Below, piece after piece: positions 1-4,716 of a DNA stretch of 6,874 nt. A program made the translations under genes and the position numbers. The stretch lies in assembly GCA_014584635.1 (NCBI GenBank), contig JACTML010000195.1:1-6874 (forward strand). The letters are read 5' to 3'. The notes below the pieces were generated by a model that was not told where the DNA came from, made no database searches, and saw nothing but the letters and a program-made list of their open reading frames with translations. Numbering within the stretch: the first letter of the stretch is position 1; each line of letters starts with the position of its first letter. This DNA comes from Nitrosomonas eutropha. Its GTDB lineage: Bacteria > Pseudomonadota > Gammaproteobacteria > Burkholderiales > Nitrosomonadaceae.

Positions 1-569
1 CCCCGCAGAGGATACATACAGCAGAAAAGCGCAGCGCAAGCAATTTGAGCAAAGTGAGCGCGATGATCCTTTGTTGCTGAACCGCTTTGAGAAACTGCTT
101 ACCTGGTCAGAAATGGTTAATGTCAACCGGCCAGTGGAAGACGATGAGGAATCTTCTGCGCGCCAGGTAGCCGATGAGACAGAAGAAATCGCTGTGACTA
201 CGCACCAACGCCACGCGGCAACTGTGCTGAAATTTGATCTTGATCTGGCACCGGAAGATACCGATCCAACCCGCCTGCTGGCACAGCTGACTTATCCGGA
301 ATGGGATTATCGTCGCAAGCGTTATCACGCTGATCATTGCCGGGTATTGTGCCAAACCGCTGCGGAAACAGGGGAACAATGGATACCTGATGACCATGCC
401 CGGAAGCAGTTTCGCCGTATTCGTCGTCAGCTTGAAGCGCTGCGTCCCCACCGGGAAATAGTGCGCGGTCAACCGGATGGCCCGGAACTGGATCTGGATG
501 CATTTGTACGCGCTCAAGCCGATCTGCTGGCCCAAGGCAGCGCTTCAAATCGATTCTATCTTGCTGCAC

Positions 570-1166
570 ATGAGCAAATCCCAAATCCGGGATTTGGCAG
601 TTGCGGTGCTGATGGATGTTTCGCTATCCACCGATAGCTGGATCAACGAGCGACGTGTGCTGGAGATTGAAAAAGAAGCGTTGATTGCACTGGCTATTGG
701 CATTGCTGCCTGCCGCGATCGTTTTTCCATCCACACCTTCACTTCCCGAAAACGTCAGTTTGTGCAAATCACCACTATCAAGGATTTCGATGAATCTTTC
801 AGCAGTCAAACGCTGCGCCGCATTACTGCACTCCGTCCCGGTTATTACACGCGCATGGGGGCAGCGTTACGTCACGTCAGCCAATTATTGGCGCAGCAGC
901 CGGAACGCCATCGTCTTATTGTGCTGCTGACTGATGGCAAACCGAATGATCTGGATCACTACGAAGGGCGTTATGGTGTCGAAGATACCCGCCAGGCAGT
1001 CATGGAAGCGCGCCGACAAGGATTAAAACTGTTTGGCGTCACCATTGATCAACACGCGCAAGATTACTTTCCCTATTTGTTTGGTCGTGGTGGTTACGCC
1101 ATTATCAACCGGCCGGAACGACTGATTGAAGTGATTCCGGCGCTCTATCGGCAACTGACTGGCTGA
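570..1166 (+). CDS. VWA (MIDAS) domain frame of the broken norD, possible stand-alone product
   Basis: This is the reading frame downstream of the norD frameshift. It is open from further upstream (an alternative ATG lies at 477), but homology to the NorD VWA domain begins only at about residue 4 of the ATG at 570 (MSKSQIRDLAVAV). From that ATG it would make a 198-residue protein that is essentially one complete von Willebrand A domain with an intact metal-ion-dependent adhesion site. No Shine-Dalgarno sequence is visible before 570, so independent translation is uncertain. If the frameshift is a sequence error this is simply the C-terminal third of NorD. It converges on the TPR gene across 34 bases, in which I see no convincing terminator hairpin. 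Confidence 0.5.
   Translation: MSKSQIRDLAVAVLMDVSLSTDSWINERRVLEIEKEALIALAIGIAACRDRFSIHTFTSRKRQFVQITTIKDFDESFSSQTLRRITALRPGYYTRMGAALRHVSQLLAQQPERHRLIVLLTDGKPNDLDHYEGRYGVEDTRQAVMEARRQGLKLFGVTIDQHAQDYFPYLFGRGGYAIINRPERLIEVIPALYRQLTG
576..578 (+). other. Probable frameshift point in norD (AAA run)
   Basis: The upstream frame reads ...FYLAAHEQ and then diverges into IPNPGFG. The downstream frame reads SQIRDLAVAVLMDVS, the expected start of the NorD VWA domain. Deleting one A at 576-578 yields CAA TCC CAA ATC CGG GAT (QSQIRD), which joins the two perfectly. The exact base is inferred; anywhere in about 572-590 would restore the frame. Confidence 0.6.
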
Positions 1167-1200
1167 TCCGGTTATCTGTTTGTCGAAAACCCATCATATC

Positions 1201-2910
1201 TCACTGCCCCAGCAGTCGTTTGACGGTATCCAGCAGCAATTCATTGTCAGGATGTTTTGTCAGTGCCGCCCGCCAGATTTTTTCAGCATCCTGTCTGGCG
1301 CCGGATATCCAGAGCAATTCTCCGTAATGCGCGGCAATTTCCGGGTCAGAACGCGTGTCAAAAGCAAGTTTGATATATTTGATTCCCTTTCTGGGATTGC
1401 CCATCCGGTAATACACCCAGCCCAGGCTATCCAGAATGTAGGGATCGTCAGGAGAAAGCTCGATCGCTTTCTGAATTAACGCCAGCGCTTCCGGAAGCTG
1501 CTCGCCACGCTCGGCCAGGCTGTATCCCAGCGCATTATAGGCATGGGCATTGTCCGGTTTAAGTTGAATCAGTTTACGCAGATCACGTTCCAGCACATCC
1601 GGTTTGCCGATTTTATCCGCCATCAGGGCGCGATCGTAGAGCAGCTCCACCTGTTCCGGATATTTCCGGAGATAGGCATCCAGCAGGTCATACGCTCCCC
1701 GGAAATCATCATGATCCCGCAATAATTGTGCCTCGGAGATTAACAGCTGCGTTCGCTGCTGCTGATCCGAAATCTGAACCGTTTTCAAATAACGCCTGGC
1801 AGCCGGCACACCATCCCGCTTCGCCAGCAAAAAAGCATAGCGTACTTGCGCCGGAAGGTAGCGATCTCCATTCGTCACATTCCGGTAAGCATCCATTGCT
1901 TTTGCATCCTGCTGCGAAAGTTCGTAGATACGTCCCAGATTGAAATAAACCGCGCCGGTATCTTCGAATCCCAGTTGCAGGGCGCGTTTGAAATATTTCT
2001 CGGCATTTCCCAGATCATCCAGCTCCGCAGATAAAAGACCGATTGCCAGCGCAATATCCGGATTGGATGGATTGGCCTGTTCCAGCGCCTGAAACTGCTC
2101 CCGCCCCTGATCAAACTCTTTTTCTTCCATCAGCATGCGAATATAGGCGATTCGCATATCATTGGCTCCGGGAAACCGGTCAAGGTATTGACTGTAGAAA
2201 GAAAATGCCCTGTTTTTATCAATTTTCTGCAGAATTTGTCCCTGATGTACCGCAGCCATTTCCCACTCAGGGCGCAGTTTGAGTGCCTGGCTCATCGCTT
2301 CTGACGCGAGTTTGAACTGATCCGCCGTCCATGCCGCCTGAGAAACAGCAAAATGGGCCTCCGGCAGATCGGGATAGGGAGCAGCCAGTTTGCGGATAAG
2401 CTTCAGTACAGCGCCTTTGTCCGCGTGATGGGCCAGAAGTTTATTGAGCTGCATAAAAGCCTTGTCAACATTTTCCGGTTCCAGCGCGAGTAACCGTTCA
2501 ATATGCGGACGTACTTTATCCAGCTTATCTGTCGCAACAAACAGTGCCACCGCTGCCTGATGCGCCTGAATAGATTCCGGTTCCAGCGTTGCCCATAAAT
2601 CAATGGCTTCCTGCGCTTCGTCAAAACGACGCGCCCGTAACGCAATATCCGTTGCATGTTCTGCGATCTGCGGATCACGTGTTTCCCTGGCCATACGGAT
2701 AAAACTTTCTGCAGCAACATTCGGCTGATTCCGCTGCAGGGCTATTTCTCCCTGCAGAAAATCAAACAGCAGATCGGCGGTAAGTTCGGTAGCAGGCGGC
2801 TTTATCGGGACTCCAGGATCACTTGCAAGATCGTTTCCCACTTTGGGAAGCTGGGTACATCCCGCCGTTCCCAGCAACACTGTCAACAATATCGTCAAAA
2901 TAACATTCAT
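1201..2910 (-). CDS. TPR-repeat outer-membrane lipoprotein, function unknown
   Basis: The product has 569 residues. The N terminus is a lipoprotein signal: a hydrophobic stretch (residues 3-17) ending in GTAGC, with Cys18 as the likely lipidated residue. The -3 position is Thr rather than the usual Leu. Residue 19 is Thr, not Asp, which favours outer-membrane sorting. The rest is almost entirely helical repeat. The clearest TPR units lie near residues 183-215, 286-314, 320-348, 453-487 (AYNALGYSLAERG, then ALALIQKAIELSPDD), 490-520 and 525-555, and degenerate ones fill the space between. The ATG at 2908-2910 is chosen because it is directly followed by the signal peptide and has GAAGG ten bases upstream. 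It resembles the TPR lipoproteins that beta-proteobacteria often carry beside lolB, but no lolB is seen here. TPR lipoproteins elsewhere (PilF/PilW) act as secretin pilotins; a link to the neighbouring secretin is speculation, and this protein is far larger than a pilotin. Confidence 0.85.
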   Translation of the reverse strand: MNVILTILLTVLLGTAGCTQLPKVGNDLASDPGVPIKPPATELTADLLFDFLQGEIALQRNQPNVAAESFIRMARETRDPQIAEHATDIALRARRFDEAQEAIDLWATLEPESIQAHQAAVALFVATDKLDKVRPHIERLLALEPENVDKAFMQLNKLLAHHADKGAVLKLIRKLAAPYPDLPEAHFAVSQAAWTADQFKLASEAMSQALKLRPEWEMAAVHQGQILQKIDKNRAFSFYSQYLDRFPGANDMRIAYIRMLMEEKEFDQGREQFQALEQANPSNPDIALAIGLLSAELDDLGNAEKYFKRALQLGFEDTGAVYFNLGRIYELSQQDAKAMDAYRNVTNGDRYLPAQVRYAFLLAKRDGVPAARRYLKTVQISDQQQRTQLLISEAQLLRDHDDFRGAYDLLDAYLRKYPEQVELLYDRALMADKIGKPDVLERDLRKLIQLKPDNAHAYNALGYSLAERGEQLPEALALIQKAIELSPDDPYILDSLGWVYYRMGNPRKGIKYIKLAFDTRSDPEIAAHYGELLWISGARQDAEKIWRAALTKHPDNELLLDTVKRLLGQ

Positions 2911-2920
2911 TTCATATCAG

Positions 2921-2925
2921 CCTTC
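2921..2925 (-). promoter_or_regulatory. Ribosome binding site of the TPR lipoprotein gene
   Basis: On the minus strand GAAGG stands ten bases before the ATG at 2908-2910. It is the clearest Shine-Dalgarno match before any start in this window and supports the chosen start. Confidence 0.6.
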
Positions 2926-2955
2926 AGCAATCATTTATCTGTCAGGATCTCAAAC

Positions 2956-2984
2956 AATACATCCGGTTCATGTAATTACGGCAA
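2956..2984 (-). promoter_or_regulatory. Candidate sigma-70 promoter for the TPR gene
   Basis: On the minus strand TTGCCG (2979-2984) and TGTATT (2956-2961) are 17 bases apart. Each matches its consensus hexamer at four of six positions. The position, about 45 bases before the start codon, is plausible. The match is weak and could be chance. The gene does need its own promoter if the palindrome at 3025-3164 isolates it from the pseudopilin operon. Confidence 0.22.
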
Positions 2985-3024
2985 TTGGGCCTGCTTCCCT
3001 ATCCCTATTATTCATTTCAATAAA

Positions 3025-3164
3025 GGAACCTCCGCAAAACTATCTGCGTTGCCATTTCTGCGTTAAAAATCGGCTCAAAATGCTCATTTATTCCGTATAA
3101 ATTCCGCTTTTTCTCCGATTTTTGCCTTGAACTGACTGCCTCGCTAACATTTTGCAGAGGTTCC
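3025..3164. mobile_element. MITE-like palindromic element, 140 bp
   Basis: The ends are 15-base inverted repeats matching at 14 positions: GGAACCTCCGCAAAA at 3025-3039 and TTTTGCAGAGGTTCC at 3150-3164. Inside are a perfect 9-base inverted pair (AAAAATCGG at 3065-3073, CCGATTTTT at 3115-3123) and a 6-base pair around the centre (ATTTAT at 3086-3091, ATAAAT at 3097-3102). The whole unit can therefore fold back on itself. It also holds a direct repeat of TCTGCGTT (3043-3050 and 3057-3064). No ORF of meaningful size lies in it. Size, terminal repeats, AT-rich core and intergenic position fit a non-autonomous element mobilised by an insertion-sequence transposase. I see no clear target-site duplication, and I cannot name the parent family. 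Confidence 0.55.
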
Positions 3165-3205
3165 CAAGATACCGGACAGGCTCTCAGAGTTGCCTCTAAA
3201 AATCA

Positions 3206-3850
3206 TCATTGACCAATCGGCCGTTCCACCGGGTTTCGGGAAAGCTGACGAATCCCTGTATCCGGAGCAGATTGATTCTGCGAAAGTGGATCAAAGGAAG
3301 CTGCTGGAAATTGCGGCGTCAGAACAGTGCCACCCAGGTTGTTTTCCTGATCACCGGTTTGTTGCATTCCCTGCCCGCCAGCAGGCGTAAATTTCCAGCT
3401 CTGATAACTCTCAGCACTTTCAAAAGCGGCATATTCAGCCGGAAAATTGGCCTGCTTGATCGGCTTGTCCGTCGAAAGGCTGTAAACGCCTGTAATTCCT
3501 CCATCTTCCTGCCTGATCAACCCCCAGTCACGGCTGTTGGTCAGTGGGTCATTGTAAATTTTTCTGAGATGCCGTTTGATCCCCGGAAGCCGTTCGTCTT
3601 TCAGCAACTGTTCCAGCGATTCCGGATAACGTCCGCCTCCTTCCACTGCTGTTTGAGAAGCATTGTAATAGGATTCAATTGCCTGCCTGAACTGATCTCC
3701 TGCGAATAACAGTTCCTGTTCCTTTTCCCGCCTGACCTCTGTCTGCCAGACCAGCCCGGCTGCAGCCAGCATAACGCCCGTCAGCATAACAGCAAACAGC
3801 ATCCAGATATAAATATATCCCCGTTCTTTTCCGGTCTGTTTTATCACCAT
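3206..3850 (-). CDS. Atypical type II secretion-like pseudopilin lacking Glu+5
   Basis: The product has 214 residues. A short basic leader (MVIKQTGKERG) is followed by YIYIWMLFAVMLTGVMLAAAG, a membrane segment with a Gly at the prepilin-peptidase -1 position. The +1 residue is Tyr instead of Phe or Met, and +5 is Trp instead of the near-invariant Glu. Next come VRREKEQELLF, also seen in the 4227-4700 pseudopilin as VKREKEQAL, then RYPESLEQLL, LRKIYNDPLT and GVYSLSTDKP, which place it with GspG-like pseudopilins. The last 60 or so residues are rich in Gln, Asn, Pro and Gly and look disordered. The ATG at 3848-3850 overlaps the preceding gene's stop by 7 bases, implying translational coupling. 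Loss of Glu+5 is typical of GspK-type tip pseudopilins, so a tip or minor role is possible (inference). Whether the leader is processed is uncertain. Confidence 0.8.
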   Translation of the reverse strand: MVIKQTGKERGYIYIWMLFAVMLTGVMLAAAGLVWQTEVRREKEQELLFAGDQFRQAIESYYNASQTAVEGGGRYPESLEQLLKDERLPGIKRHLRKIYNDPLTNSRDWGLIRQEDGGITGVYSLSTDKPIKQANFPAEYAAFESAESYQSWKFTPAGGQGMQQTGDQENNLGGTVLTPQFPAASFDPLSQNQSAPDTGIRQLSRNPVERPIGQ

Positions 3851-4233
3851 TTTTCATAAAATGTTCCGTCGAGTGCCTGTTTATCAGAAGTGGTATGAAC
3901 ATCAAATACCCCATCCATTTCAGGATCAGGCGGGGGCAATTCCACCCAGACATCCTCTTCCGTGATGGGATCAACCGGCACCGCGCGAATATAACGATCT
4001 TCCGCCAATTGATTCAAACTATCCGGATAGCGGCCGGTATCGGCATGATACTTATCGATGGCATCACGTAAAATGCTCAGATTCTGCTTGAGCACAGCTT
4101 CCCTGGCACGATCCACAGACGTAAAGTAACGCGGCGATACAATTGTCAGCAGAAGGGCAATAATCGCCATGACCACCAGCAGCTCAATCAGCGTAAAGCC
4201 ACGCTTCTGAAGTTTAGCGATGTATTTCACCAC
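3844..4233 (-). CDS. GspG-like pseudopilin, second of three
   Basis: The product has 129 residues with a 12-residue leader (MVKYIAKLQKRG) and the class III signal G^FTLIELLVVMAIIALLL, including Phe+1 and Glu+5. The mature part is about 117 residues, a little shorter than typical GspG. After the N-terminal helix come TGRYPDSLNQL, VPVDPITEE and a C-terminal motif VFDVHTTSDKQALDGTFYEKW. Its structural role would be as a subunit of a periplasmic pseudopilus anchored in the inner membrane. The start is GTG at 4231-4233, or the adjacent GTG at 4228-4230, which gives a GTGA overlap with the upstream stop. No strong Shine-Dalgarno sequence is present, so translation probably depends on the gene before it. 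It ends inside the start of the next gene with a 7-base overlap. Confidence 0.85.
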   Translation of the reverse strand: MVKYIAKLQKRGFTLIELLVVMAIIALLLTIVSPRYFTSVDRAREAVLKQNLSILRDAIDKYHADTGRYPDSLNQLAEDRYIRAVPVDPITEEDVWVELPPPDPEMDGVFDVHTTSDKQALDGTFYEKW

Positions 4234-4700
4234 TGATTGTAGGGGATTCCATTGAGCCCCACCTTGTCCGACAACGAATAAATATCGTAAACATCTTTTC
4301 CTTCCTCCGGATCATCTGGCGGGCTGGCATAACTGCGTTTCCCCCAAGTTTGCGCTGCCGGTGTTTCCGGATCCGGAAACATGGGATCACGCGGCAAACG
4401 GCGGATGAAAAATATTTTTCTGTTATCCGGCTCTTTAATATCCTCCATTCCCAGTTCCAGATCTTCCAGTTCATGCGGATAGCCGGTTTCATCGGCTTTT
4501 TTTTCCACCCGCCCCTCGTCAGCCGCCTGTTTATAAGCATCAATGGCAGTACGAATCTGGCGTAAGGCAACACGCAACGCCTGCTCCTTTTCCCGTTTAA
4601 CGACCATTTCACCCAGCGGCATGGCGGCAGATGCTAAAATCCCCATGATCACCACTACAACCATCAGCTCAATCAGGGTAAATCCCCGGCAAGATTTCAT
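4227..4700 (-). CDS. GspG-like pseudopilin, first of three
   Basis: I start this gene at the ATG at 4698-4700, giving 157 residues, because MKSCRG^FTLIELMVVVVIMGIL is a textbook prepilin leader with Phe+1 and Glu+5. The frame is open further up to 4778, but that extension lies within the secretin gene and would add 26 arginine-rich residues before the leader. The mature protein is about 151 residues, near the size of GspG. It has the long helix continuation VKREKEQALRVALRQIRTAI, then RLPRDPMFP, the GspG-type DP motif, and a C-terminal motif VYDIYSLSDKVGLNGIPYNQW. The gene starts 16 bases after the secretin stop with no clear ribosome binding site and overlaps the next gene by 7 bases. It may be the major pseudopilin by position and length, but that is inference. 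Confidence 0.87.
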   Translation of the reverse strand: MKSCRGFTLIELMVVVVIMGILASAAMPLGEMVVKREKEQALRVALRQIRTAIDAYKQAADEGRVEKKADETGYPHELEDLELGMEDIKEPDNRKIFFIRRLPRDPMFPDPETPAAQTWGKRSYASPPDDPEEGKDVYDIYSLSDKVGLNGIPYNQW

Positions 4701-4716
4701 CTGCAATATATATTCA

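Larger units (their letters stand above)
2..1166 (+). pseudogene. norD: NorD-type nitric oxide reductase activation protein, 5'-partial and frameshifted
   Basis: NorD works in the cytoplasm with the MoxR-type AAA+ ATPase NorQ to mature nitric oxide reductase NorCB, including its iron site (family knowledge). The frame is open from base 2, so the gene starts left of the window. The first part runs to a TAG at 635-637 and holds NorD-like stretches such as VNVNRPVEDDE and LTYPEWDYR. The C-terminal VWA domain lies one frame over, from about 573 to the TGA at 1164-1166. Its MIDAS elements are all present: DVSLS (615-629), the Thr in YTRMGAA (849-851) and the Asp in LLTDGKPND (933-935). Removing one A from the AAA at 576-578 joins the halves as HEQ-SQIRDLAVAVL. 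Both halves look well conserved, so the break is recent or a sequence error. Rubisco activase subunit CbbO is a close relative; with no norQ or cbbQ in view the choice of NorD rests on sequence resemblance from memory. Confidence 0.75.

Noticed and set aside
1167..1200. A bidirectional terminator in the convergent 34-base gap
   Set aside because: Only a 4-base GGTT/AACC pairing with a 14-base loop can be drawn. It is too weak to call.
2997..3008. Tandem CCCTAT CCCTAT and the nearby palindrome GTAATTAC (2972-2979)
   Set aside because: They are short and isolated, compatible with chance in AT-rich intergenic DNA.
2656..3100. Small + strand open frames across the TPR start and the intergenic region
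   Set aside because: They lie mostly opposite the TPR gene or across the palindromic element, lack ribosome binding sites and resemble no known family.
3165..3205. An intrinsic terminator directly after the pseudopilin operon
   Set aside because: On the minus strand AGGC/GCCT forms only a 4-base stem with a 10-base loop, and no T-run follows it.
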